A stretch of DNA of 64,000 bases from Lingula anatina (Eukaryota; Brachiopoda; Lingulata; Lingulida; Lingulidae). Location of the stretch: the NCBI RefSeq assembly GCF_001039355.2, contig NW_019774947.1, positions 434,001 to 498,000 on the forward strand, written 5' to 3'. Of the stretch, positions 35,724 through 46,485 are shown in pieces (the stretch's first letter is position 1; each line of letters starts with the position of its first letter). Under the pieces are notes generated by a model that searched no databases, was not told the origin of the DNA, and saw only the letters and a program-made list of their open reading frames with translations. The translations under genes were made by a program, and so were the position numbers.

Positions 35724-35964
35724 ACTGGGTTCTCATACTTAGATCGATCTAACAGGATCGATCCATCTCCGAGGGGGTTCTCGCTAAATTGCTTTCAGCT
35801 TAAACGGCTAAGATATCTGGCACACCTACTGAAACTGCTAAATGATAATTAATTATCCCCTAGCAGTTTCAGTAGGCATGTCAGACATCTAAGCCCCTTA
35901 AGTTGATTGCTATTTGGACACAGATAGATCCACAGTTAGTGCAACAGGGTCTGGGAATGGTCCC
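35724..35964. mobile_element. MITE, TAGATCGATCT family, copy 2
   Basis: The element starts ACTGGGTTCTCATACTTAGA followed by TCGATC, and ends GGGAATGGTCCC. It is flanked by TTAG on both sides (35720-35723 and 35965-35968), a credible 3- or 4-bp target duplication of TWA type. The interior includes a second hairpin, AGCAGTTTCAGTAGG pairing with CCTACTGAAACTGCT. It is closest to the copies at 44374 and 54499. Confidence 0.75.
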
Positions 35965-35968
35965 TTAG

Positions 35969-38900
35969 TCTCCATTTCCGTTATTGCAGGTTGAACAGAA
36001 CAACCTGATGGCAAATTCTGAGTATTTCTCAACTTGCTTCATGCTAATCAAGTTGTGTCAAATGTGAATTTGAAAAACAAAAACAGCTATACTGAAAGGT
36101 GTTAGAAAGGATACTTATACAGGAGACACCAGCTACTGGAAGCAACTTTAATGTACAGATTTACTCATGAATTTAAACTGTGATTTTTTTAAGTGTTGGA
36201 ATCAGCTTAGCTGCTTGGTTGCATGTCTTCATATGCTTGTCAAATAAGGTGAATAGGTCTTTTTTTTTTTTTTTTTTTTTTTGGAGGGCCCTTCTTTTTT
36301 TTCCAAGAAAAAAGTTCAGTGCAGAGAGGTGAAGAAGCAAGAGGAAAGTAAGGAAGACTTGAAGTGCAAGGCTGAGGTTTCTTGTTTCAACACTAGTCTG
36401 AGATTTCATGGAAGGTTTTTTTTTTTTTTTCTCCCCTTGCATTCTTGGTCAAAAGTCACTCTGCGGATTTTTTCCTTTTTGCAGATTATTTTTCTTTTTT
36501 CTTAAGCTGATCTCACATCTGGAAAAGTCATCATGGACTAGGACATCAAATTGTTTTTGATTTGTGCAACCGTAGCTCTTGGCCCTAGACAAAGTCACCT
36601 TGAATTGGTTATGATTTATCTTATGGTGGTATATCTACTATATTATGAATGCTTACTGTCCTCGAGCTACGAGTTGCACATTTGTCAGCGGGAGCCGCAT
36701 ACAAGTGAAATGGGAAGTGGTTGAATTGGGAAATTACTCCATCTGTTGGAATGTGCTGGTGTTCCTGTCGGATTGCGTTTCAGCGCGCTGCAGAGCGTGT
36801 GTCGTGGCGTACTGTTGAACTGGGATTGGAGATGATGTGGTGTGCGTGAAATGCAAGACAAGATTTTTTTACTGCAACACAGTGTACTGTTCCTGAGTAA
36901 AACTGATCGTGTGCAAAGGCTGATATAAAACATTTGATATTTAATATGCAACAGAGACGACAAATAAATACTATAATGACACGACATTGCATAAAAAACT
37001 AGGTTGTTTTATTGCATAAATAATAAATGGCTCACTGCTTAGATATAACCTGTTTTAACTTACATAAAAATATTATCTCAGCATGAAAGTTTTTTTTGTT
37101 TTTTGTTTTTTTTGTGTGTGTGTGTGTGTGTGTGTGAAAACTGATGTTATGTGGTTTTCTTGTCTTTTGTCTCAGTGCCTGTCATAATTTCTCTGAGTTT
37201 TTTATTTTTTCTTTTTGATATATTACAGGTAGAGCTGCATGAAGTGAAGTTAATGAGTACAGATTGGTGACATTCAGAAGAAGACAAAAGAAATAGTCAT
37301 TTTTAACAAAGAAAGGTACAGAAGCAATTTTAGAATCAGTTTTTCCACACAATTATCTCCAGTTAATAATGTATATTTCATTTTGCCTAGTTGGTGCAGT
37401 AAGAAATAAAGAAAATGATAAATTTTAGATAAAGTGGGTTACCTCCATCCTTTTGATGCAGTTATGATTCCAGCTTCAGCACAATGCATTTTCACTAATG
37501 AGAATGCTCTGGCTGCACCGTGTGGAAGGCCACAATTATGAATTGCTGTGCGGGTTTTGGTTGTAAAATATTATCATGTAATAATGCTGTAACAGTCAGT
37601 TTATGATGTGAGTAAAATGGCAGGTGTTGCACTTTTCACTTCAGGTCAATAACCAGTACAAGACAGCAGATTGAAAGATATTTAAAGGTAGGAATCCAGC
37701 CATGTTTTGTCAATCTGAAAAACCACTAATGTTTCCTGGTTTGGCCCCCCTCTTGCATCATTTCTGAAGCTGCTTTAGATTTGCTGCAAAATACAAATTA
37801 TATCGTCATATCAATAGCAGTTTGGCAAGAACAAAATTATTCTAATTTGTATACATTTGTTTAGAAAAAAATAAAATGTTTGCAGCCATTTGAAATCATT
37901 TTACATGCAAGATGGAACTCGGGGTGGTTTTTTTACTCCTTTCCAATTTACCCAAGTATCTTTGTATGTATATATAGTTATTTTTATACTCTTCATTTTT
38001 TTTTCTTCAACCAAGAATGTACTTCTCCCTCATTTGTTCTCCTCCCCCAATTTAAAATGTGTAAGCTAAAATGTCAGTGCTTTGCATGTATTGCTTGTGG
38101 TTCAGATTTCATTTATGAATGTCAGTCATCCTTTTCTCTGGATATATGTCTGCGCATAGTCTACCTATTTTTGATCATTTTTGTTGTGTAGGTTTCATGT
38201 TGCCGTCATGACTTCCTTCACTGAGGCATGTAAGAAAATACAGTATGTGTAGGTGTAAGGTTATAAAAGATGTTTTTTCTTGTTATTTCATTGTAGAACA
38301 ACTGTAAAATGTTTATGGCTTAATTGGTTAGAATTAAATTACTTTAAAAATGGCATATGTTTTGTTAAAGGGGATAGATATTTGATTCTCCTTGCCTGCT
38401 GAGCTTCAGTTACATGCCCTGTTCCATTTGTTTCCCATTTCTTTGACTATTAATGTTTTTGACAGTTGAAAACATTTTATGAATACAGGGGAAAAAAGCA
38501 AAGTGTTTGCAAATAAACGTACGTCACTTTTACCTCGCGTCACAGTTTGACGCCCTAATTTAAGACCAGGCCTTGGCAACTGCATCGAAAAAAAAAAACA
38601 CTAAATGAATTCAAATTGCCTGAGTACAATATAAAGAAAAAAATTTGACAAATTCTTCACGGTTTACACAGGGTAAAGTAGGTGACAGAAAGTAAATATG
38701 ATTTTATTTGATGTAGCCTGGCTGACAAATGAAGACTAGTATGTAAATGTAACTATGTAATGCCTTGTGCACACATAGGGATAGTGTGCTATATGTACAC
38801 AGGGACGCGGGGGTCTGGGTGCATGTCAATTAACCCAGCTGAATTGGGAATTCTACAGTATGTATCGGAATTTTCCTGTCATACTTTTATCAAGTGAACA

Positions 38901-39009
38901 TCCACAGGAAAGGGAAAAGGGGGAATATTCTTCTATGAGGAATAATACTTAAAAAATATCACCCCAAAACTTGACATGGACTCTTTTATAAAAATGATTT
39001 TTTGATATC
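35969..39009. other. No recognised protein gene; possible small exons
   Basis: Contains poly-T tracts (36258-36282, 36417-36430) and a (TG)n tract at about 37113-37136. Two short segments have exon-like borders on the plus strand: 37229-37315 (TATTACAG acceptor, AAAG/GTACAG donor, stops in all frames) and 37645-37687 (TTCACTTCAG acceptor, AAAG/GTAGGA donor). They could be untranslated exons of the same transcript as 26447-26523. Confidence 0.25.
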
Positions 39010-39318
39010 TTAAAGGGATAACAGCTCTTTATATGAGATTCAAAATTCCATAATAAATACCTTGTAAACAACTCAAAAAATTATAAATTCCAATTTACCA
39101 CCAAAACAGCAGTTATTACAATTATACTGAAATCTGTGCTTGCCATCAGACCACGTGGACCTTCATAGATCACTACACCTCCTTGGTGATTAAACACACT
39201 TAAAGAAGAAGAAAAAAAACAAAAAAAAGTCAAAACATGTTATTAACCATTGGTAAATGTGGGAAAATCAGTTTAAAGCAGTTTTCCCACCAAAATGAAG
39301 GGCTAATTATTGTCTTAT
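39010..39318. mobile_element. MITE, TTAAAGGGATAATAACTC family, copy 2
   Basis: Starts TTAAAGGGATAACAGCTCTT and ends GAAGGGCTAATTATTGTCTTA, so its terminal repeats are more decayed than those of the copy at 27106-27450. The shared interior (AAACAGCAGTTAT, CAGACCACGT, TTAACCATTGGTAAATGTGG) makes the family assignment firm. Confidence 0.78.
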
Positions 39319-40473
39319 TTTGAAAAAGTAACCAAGTGCTTGATGCAGATTTTCGTCGTAATTCAGAAACTACTTCTGCAAAGAACAGAAGTCAGAGGTT
39401 GATTGCATTGTATCACGCAGAGACCTATCCTGTGAAAATTTCTGTATTGAAGTAGTATGTAATGAAGCCCTCCACAGCGTGTTGACACTATAATTCAGAC
39501 ACAACCAAGCAGTTTGTCAGAACCTGAAGGATAATTAATGATCAATTGATGAATGAAGAGTATATTTTAGGAAGTTCGTGAAGCTCATCTGTCCATAATG
39601 ATTGGCTCTTACCTTTTGTGTTGTTCACAGAACACAATGGTATCTGATTCACAGCATTGTACATAATGGGCTTTGGTTTACTGCTTGATATTTTTACTAA
39701 GAAATGTAGGTAAAGAAAGAACAATTGCCAAATGGTCATTTTGTGCACAATGTTCAAGATTAGAAGGAAAAAATACAGACAGACAGACAGCTAAAAGTGT
39801 TATGTATATACTTAGAGAGAGTTGCAACATTCTGTCACTTAATGGTCCTTAATAGCAGAGAAACTAGAATGGAGAACCTTTGTGTAAGAATAGTCCTAGC
39901 CTTTTTGTTTTACGTAGATCAAACTCTATATCAAATAAATGTTCAGATATAAAACTGATGCTGAGAAATCTCTTTTCGTACACAGTCGTTGGAGAATTTA
40001 TAGTTATCTGCAGCTAATGATGTTGAAACAAGATGTCTCATATGAAATTCAAGATTTTTGGTGGAAACTGTGTGTAAATTGGATATCAATTACACCAAAG
40101 TTGTTAGCAGTGAAGAGCTAAACCTCATTTAGAAAGACACTAGAAAATGTCACTTTCTCAATTTTCAAGCAGAATTATGATTTCTTAGCAGAAATGCAGT
40201 TTTATTTTATTTTTTATCTTGATTACAGCACAAACATGAGTGAATACTTTTCAGGATTATGCCTTGTTTCAGGATTTTCAGTCTTCATTTTGATCCTTTT
40301 TTTCATATGGTCTAAATACATTGAGAAATTGCAGGCTACATCTGCAGGATTTTCACTTTTTACAACTGTCACCCATGCACATATATTTAGCATGCTTGTA
40401 AACGGGCAGAATCTTCGATGATCAGTCTCAGATACCAGCAACATGTCCATTTGTAATGGTCTCTGTAGCTAAG

Positions 40474-40687
40474 GCTCTGTTCTCACAACTTTTAGATCGA
40501 TCTATCACCGCGGGGAGTCTCACTAGATTACTGTCAGATAATCCCCCTTAAGTGTCCGTCCCCGCCTACTACAAGCTTTAAGGGGAAATTAACTTTCGTG
40601 TCCGCCCGGCTGACAGCTATTTAGCGTGAACCCCCAGGGAGTTAGGTCGATCCAATGTAGGTCGATCTAATCTATGAGAATGGGGTG
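40474..40687. mobile_element. Polymorphic MITE, TAGATCGATCT family, copy 3
   Basis: Inserted between CTGTAGCTAAG and ACATAATGAACC; the other allele (about 47286-47300) reads straight through with one TAAG. Here TAAG occurs on both sides (40470-40473 and 40688-40691), the target duplication. The ends are GCTCTGTTCTCACAACTTTT and, reverse-complemented, CACCCCATTCTCATAGATTA. The interior is close to the copy at 7908-8131. Confidence 0.88.
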
Positions 40688-42330
40688 TAAGACATAATGA
40701 ACCAGCTCTTCTAGTGGTTGGTAGGCCATATAATGTCCCAGTTATTTGATAGCAGTATTCTATGGTATTTTTCCACATAAAGGGCAGCATAATAACGTCC
40801 CTTGTCTCGATCACAAAAGTGTCTGTAACCCATAAGACCAGTAAATATTGTCACCAAATTTGTGAGTCACTGGAGATGAAAGGTATCCCTCACTTGTTGG
40901 AGAGTTAATTGACCCACTTGTCTCCGAGTTAAGAATGGGACAGGACCTTTTGTTGCAATAAGCTGTCAAATTTATGGGCCTCAACGGGAATACTAGCATC
41001 TATGGGGCAGTGCCCCCTAAAACTTTTTCTAAAGCGTTGGAACTTCTTCAAGACTATAAAAATTGTCTAAAGATATGAAGTAAAATGTTTCTGTATAAAT
41101 CACTGAAATAAAAAAGGAAGTTACTATGGTGGGCATGCAGAGTGGCAAGGCAAATAATCCGCATGTATTCTTGATTTAACGTGTTAATTTGCATGTAGCT
41201 ATGTACGTAATTGTCTTATTTGAAGTGTCATCAAAATATGAGTGCAGAGGTCGTCCACTTTTGATTTGTGTGTGTGTGTGTAGGGGGGGGGGTATGTGTG
41301 TTGGGATATATAAAAGATAAATGAAGGGATAGCAGTCAGACAAATAAATGGTGCAGACGCAGATAGATATGAACTCTAATTATATTGTTATAAGGAAATT
41401 GATTTAGTCTTGGCAAACACTTATAACAAAAATGAGTTTTCTTCCAAAACAATTGACGTAATTGATTAAAAAAATGATTGATAGAAAATTGATTAATAGA
41501 AAAGTGATTGCGTGCTTTGGTAGTTGTAGTTTCTAAATAAATTACTGATACTTCATTTGATGATTGTGTAGCATCTTTTTAATGTGTGAATGATAAATAA
41601 AACAGCAAACACATTTGCTGGTACTTGAGATAAGCAGAATAGACACATATATTAGAACAATGCAGAATCACTGTGAGACCAACAAGGAAATATGCAAGAA
41701 GCATGACTTGTAGAAGGACATTTGATTAAAACATGCAGGTGAGGAGATGCCAAAAATGATGAGATTGGCCTATTTTTTCCACCCTCAAAAGTGTTTTTCA
41801 GACATGCACAGATAACCCTGCAGATTTGTATTTGTGGACCCCTTTTCCTAAAAAAAGAAAGAAAAAATAAGATAGGAAAAAATGTCAAAATGTTTGTTAA
41901 AGGCTGAAAAATCAATCTACCATGAATCAGGATATGGATACAATTTGAAAAAAAAAAACATCAAAGAATGAGAGATATTTCTGAAAGCAGGTATGTGCAG
42001 TGACAACAGTCTGCTCTACCTTGTGTCTTTTCTTTTTGCAACTCATATAATTTATAAACTACAATCACTTCCTTTGTAATGTATAAGCTACAATCACTTC
42101 CTGTGTTTCAGATATTAGAGGTTATTCGAGTAATGTCTGTCTCAAATAATTGATTACTTTGGGTGTGGTAGTTAATGAATGAATGACCACTAAATAATTA
42201 GTACTTTAAAAATATTCTATGAACTTCTTCAACTTGGAGGCTTTCCAAAGTGAAGTTTATGAATAAAAGTGATGGTGCATTGTGAGCACTCTTTTCTACG
42301 GAAGCTAATCCAGGACGACATTTGCTCTGC

Positions 42331-43000
42331 AGGAGAAGCGACTCAACACCCTTATCATGAGATGTATGCATCAGATCCTTTCTGTCTCATGGACTGACAT
42401 GGTCACCAAGAACATTGTTTTTAGGGTGGCAGGTATTCCATCACTATACACTGATCTAACAGGCTAGTCAGAATAGAAGATCCGAGTATCAACTGATCCC
42501 ACGTGTCTGGTCGAATGGAGCCAAGATTTAATTACTGTGCCCCGATGATGCATGGGGAGGCATGTGAGAGGCAGAGAGACAGACCATTTTTTAGTGGTCT
42601 TCCTTTCATATAGGGTCCACCATATTTGAGCCTTGGACCAGTTGATACTCGGATCTTCTACTTTGAATGGCCCCCATGACAAGGCAGGCTAAAGGTGATG
42701 GCTGGGGCATGTCCAGCGCTTGGAGGACAGCTGGATCCCAAAGGACCTCTTGTTCGGAGTGCTACAATTGGGGTCTAGAGCTGTTGTTCCACCAAAACTC
42801 CATTTAAGAGATGTCTGTGCGCGACATATGCTCCTGATTGATATGCCAACAGACAACTGGGATTCTCTTTCTGAGGACCGAAATGAAAGGAGGATCGTGT
42901 GTGGAGAGGGACTTGAAACTGGTGGCACGAAGTTGAACGCTCAATTTGATGCTTTGAGGGTGAAGAGGAAACTCACCCAGTGCCATCAGCAACATATACC
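42331..43000 (+). pseudogene. Decayed tail of a non-LTR retrotransposon polyprotein, copy A
   Basis: The plus-strand translation contains EKRLNTLIMRCMHQIL, then AGIPSLYT and, after an interruption, RWLGHVQRLEDSWIPKDLLF, then GSRAVVPPKLHLRDVCARHM and PTDNWDSLSEDRNE. This is the familiar region following the reverse transcriptase domain of LINE-type elements (RxLRWLGHVxRMxDxRIPK, then GRPKLRxKDVCKRD and NWxxLAxDRxxWR). A 0.2-kb MITE at 42461-42674 interrupts it. Only the C-terminal tail is present, with frame breaks, so it is inactive. Confidence 0.8.
42461..42674. mobile_element. MITE nested in the retrotransposon tail, copy A
   Basis: AGAAGATCCGAGTATCAACT at the left recurs in reverse complement at the right (42641-42661), with matching bases outward: GGCTAGTCAGAATAG versus GGCCATTCAAAGTAG. 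The element separates the two halves of the retrotransposon reading frame, so it inserted into it later. It carries the CACCATATTTGAG core shared with elements at 18.6 and 58.9 kb. Confidence 0.78.
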
Positions 43001-43083
43001 TGTAAAATCTGTCACCATGTTTGCCACCTCTAGGATTGGTTTGATCTGCAATAGAAAAAGTGATCGCAAGTGCGTTAAGCCAT

Positions 43084-43400
43084 CAGGCCTACCCAACTAC
43101 CAGACTCGGCACCGAATGATCCGGAATTCACCGGTAGATCAGACCACACTACCTGTTTTCGAGGTGTGTGTCAGATCGCATTACACAGTATCATACCCTG
43201 AACAAATTTTGAGTGGTGATGCAATGCTTTTTAACCCCGCTGAGAATCGTCACTATCACATCGCGTACTAGGTAAGAGCGGTGTCGTGTCTGATACTGTG
43301 TAATGCAATCTGACACACACCTTGAAAACGGGTAGTGTTGTCTGATCTACCGGTGAATTCAGGATCATTCGGTGCCGAGTCTGGTAGTTGGGTAGGCCTG
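43084..43400. mobile_element. Polymorphic 317-bp TIR element with 5-bp target duplication
   Basis: Left end CAGGCCTACCCAACTACCAG; the right end is its exact reverse complement (ending GGTAGTTGGGTAGGCCTG). The arms match over about 105 bp with few differences (on through ACCGAATGATCC and ACCGGTAGATCAGAC). GCCAT flanks both sides (43079-43083 and 43401-43405). The other allele at about 49670 has a single GTCAT and no insert. No coding capacity, so it is mobilised by a transposase elsewhere. Confidence 0.9.
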
Positions 43401-43405
43401 GCCAT

Positions 43406-44373
43406 GGACATACTCCAATGGCTGCCTACTAATGGTGTAACTGCTTTAGTATTTGTGTCTCAAGGCATACCACAAGACAGCTAGCTGGTCAAATATAGTT
43501 TTATTGAGGCTGAACCCTTCTAGTGCTGCCTGCTGCCAGGATCTTACTGGCCTTTGCTGCATTTAAATAGAATTAAAATTGATATCAGAGATGGTATAGT
43601 GGTATAGATGAGTAATTGTAAAATGCTAGAGGCATCCTCAACTGAGGATGAGAGGGTATTAATTTTAATCACCTTAACCATGCAATATATTCTTGCATTT
43701 GGTCATGCAAGTACATTTTGGACCCTGATATAAGTATCTCCTGGCTGCCTTATGCAAAGTACATATCTGATATATTGTACAAACCAGTTAAATCAAATTT
43801 TAGTTACCCGGAGCACCACTAGGTTTGCTGACAATGAAACTCAGCTCTTCAACCAAGAGTTATATAGGATAGATATTGTCGTAGTCAGCTTCCATGGTTT
43901 GCAAAGATGTTCTTTTTTTCGTGTGGAGAAAACTTTTAACTTTTCACTACCTACACCACCTTTTGAAAGCATACCTGTGAGAGTTTTTATACTGACACTC
44001 GTTAAAATTTTTCTCAACATGATTGACAATACTGCTCAGATTAACTTCAAACAGAATGTTCTTATTTCATTACTAAATTTATACGTGTTGCGACTAGTTT
44101 TGCAAAAGTTTGAAAAAAAGAAAAAAAAAGAAAGCTGGCACAGTGAAAATTTAAGTACTTGCAGTCCGGTAGGGTCACAACAGTACGTCAGAACTAACTG
44201 GATCAGACCACCTCAATATTACGTGAAGTTATGCATCTCTGATGCCAACGACACATGAGAATTTCCCATTTAGGAAAAGAAAATTACATGTGGACATGGC
44301 ATCTTTGGAAGGTACTTATGAATTATGAATACGGTAGAACATGAACATTGAGCAGTAAGTAACAAACACTTAG
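43406..44373. other. No recognised gene (copy A)
   Basis: Non-coding sequence between two elements, with an allelic counterpart at about 49690-50655. That counterpart differs by an extra segment of about 45 bp (ACAGCTTATTGTTAATTAAT and following) near 49900 and by short indels. The frames here are broken differently in the two copies. Confidence 0.45.
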
Positions 44374-44592
44374 GCTGGGTTCCCATCCCTAGATCCATCT
44401 AACAGGATCGTCCATCTCCACAGGGTTTCTCCCTAAATTGTATTCAGCTTAAGTGGCTTAGATGTCTGACATGCCTGTTAAAAGTGCTAAACAATAGTTA
44501 TTTACCCCCGCTGAAGTTAATTGCAATTAAGCGAGAATCCCCTTGTAGATAGTTCGATCCAAAGTTAGTACGATGGGGTCTGGAAATGGTCT
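44374..44592. mobile_element. MITE, TAGATCGATCT family, copy 4
   Basis: Begins GCTGGGTTCCCATCCCTAGA after TTAG and ends with TCTGGAAATGGTCTC. It shares CAGCTTAAGTGGCTTAGATG-type and GTTAATTGCAATTAAGCGAG-type blocks with the copies at 35.7 and 54.5 kb. Present in both alleles (other copy 50660-50866). Confidence 0.75.
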
Positions 44593-46484
44593 CAATACTA
44601 TCTGTTTCTTTAGGCTAAGTTCAGCTACCCGGGGGTCCAGACTTAGAAGAGAAATATAGTTATAAATGAGGTGCAATATGACGTATGGAAGTATCCAATA
44701 AGTACCTTCCCCTGGGAGAGAGGGGAGAACAGAATATGTGATGCTGCAGTTGATGGGTCATGATTTCACAGTTAGCAGTCAGCACTTTCCTCTCTGAAAA
44801 AAAAAAGTTCTTTCAAAGTATGGTGGAAACTTGTTTTTTTTTTTTTTTTTTTTTTTTTTCATGATTCGAAGAAAGTGGGCATTTTCTCAAACCACACCCG
44901 AAAAAAGTCTAAAAACTGTTAGATATTTATAAGTTAACCTTAAATAATGTGTAAAATTGGACAGAGCAAAACTCTTTTGAGCTGAAGAGTCCACTTTTTT
45001 TTATACTAAAGAGGCCACTGAATGATGAGACTTTGTTCCTTATGATTCTTATGATTTATGGGAATACCTCTTGTTTAAAACCAGTCCAGTATAAAAAGAA
45101 AAGAAAAATTACATATTGACATGGTATTTGGCAACACAAATCTATTTACAGACAAAGAAAAGAGCTGTTATTGGTTAGACTTATATCCACTCATATGTCT
45201 GTTTACATTCAAGGTCTGTTTACGTTCAGAAATCCTTATCTTGTCTACCATCAAAAATCTCTTCCCAATTAGATATAAAAAGAAAAGTAGCTGGTGTTGT
45301 GGATTTATTGTGAAGGCGTGTGCCGTTACAGTCAGGAAAGTAGTCAGGTGTAGTAAGGTAGGCGGGCAAAGTAGTATTTTTGGCAAATTCTAGTGATGCA
45401 TTTTTTAGAGAAGAATTTTGTGGGAAGAATTTACAAGATTGCTTATTTTAGAGGTCAGTTTCTGATTTAAGTTATAAATGAGTTTAAGATTGATAAAAAT
45501 AGGCAGAGAGGTATACAAAGTTCTGGAACAAGGTTGAAAAGTAAATACCACAAATAATAAAAATATAATTAAATACCAGATTCCCAAAGATGAGCTTTGA
45601 GGTTGCTTTTTAAGAACTTGAATATAATATATCATGAATTTTTATGTCCACAGAAAAATGACCAAAGATTCTTGCAAACAAATCATCTAAAATTAGTACA
45701 TCAAATCATATATAGCCCATGCAGTGTGCATTCTTTTTCACAGCGTTCTCATTTTTGTTCTGCTGCATCCAGGATCACTTGTATCTCCTAGAATATCTGA
45801 AATCTCCAATGATCTCATGCAGTGAAGAAAGGAAATTTATAGTTACTATATTTGCATGAAGTTTTTCCATCTCTGCTGTTAGTCCAGGTAGAGAGGGGGG
45901 ATGGATGGTGGGAAGGAATTTATGTCTGTCCAATTGATATCAAAAGCTGCAGAAAACATTTCATTAATTAAAAAAGAATTTAAGGTATTCCAACCTTTTT
46001 CAAGGTCCATCATAGTTTAAAAAACATTGCCAACAGTAAGAATAATAGTTGATGGGACAGGAGCAAGATTAGATTGCCTTTTATAATGAACTAAACATAT
46101 TAAAATAGGAAGTTGAGATAGTATGGAACCCAGACCTTACTCCGCGGTTGATTTAATACATAAATGTTCAATAACTAGGTGATTAAAAAAGTAAACCAGT
46201 GATAGATTTACCAAAAAAAAAAAGGTGAATTGTTCATATTTTTACTAGCCAAATAAGAAAATATTGATTATATGGCTAAAATTGGGCAGTTCTGAGCCCA
46301 GGCATAAAGTTCGTCCTTTGCAAAATTAAATGATCATTTGTGAATATGTCTGAAAGCAGTTTGTGACTTTTTTTTTGTTTTCATGACAGAAATTTTATGC
46401 ACTAGTTTTACTATTATTTACTAAGAGTGACACCTGCCTGTTAAACTGTTCAAGGCTGCTATAAGCTCTCCACACACAGCACAG

Positions 46485-46485
46485 N
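46485..46485. other. Single-N assembly joint
   Basis: Marks the contig junction between the two allelic copies of large repeat 2. Sequence on its left corresponds to 52732, sequence on its right to 39668. Confidence 0.88.

Larger units (their letters stand above)
39668..46484. repeat. Large direct repeat 2, copy A (probable allele of 46486-52732)
   Basis: From GGGCTTTGGTTTACTGCTTG this 6.8-kb block is repeated with about 1-2 percent visible substitutions from 46486. Copy A ends at a single N (46485) in the middle of CACACACAGCAC, the sequence that copy B continues through into unique DNA. Copy A is about 570 bp longer, mostly because of two transposable element insertions (40474-40687 and 43084-43400). 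Best explained as two haplotypes placed in series by the assembler. Confidence 0.88.

Noticed and set aside
42720-43271. 183-codon open frame as a host gene
   Set aside because: The first part is the tail of a non-LTR retrotransposon and the last part runs into the inverted-repeat element at 43084-43400, which is absent from the other allele.
45121-45393. 90-codon frame conserved at 51374-51646
   Set aside because: The two copies are alleles, so similarity is expected and says nothing of coding; no domain, splice site or plausible start context.
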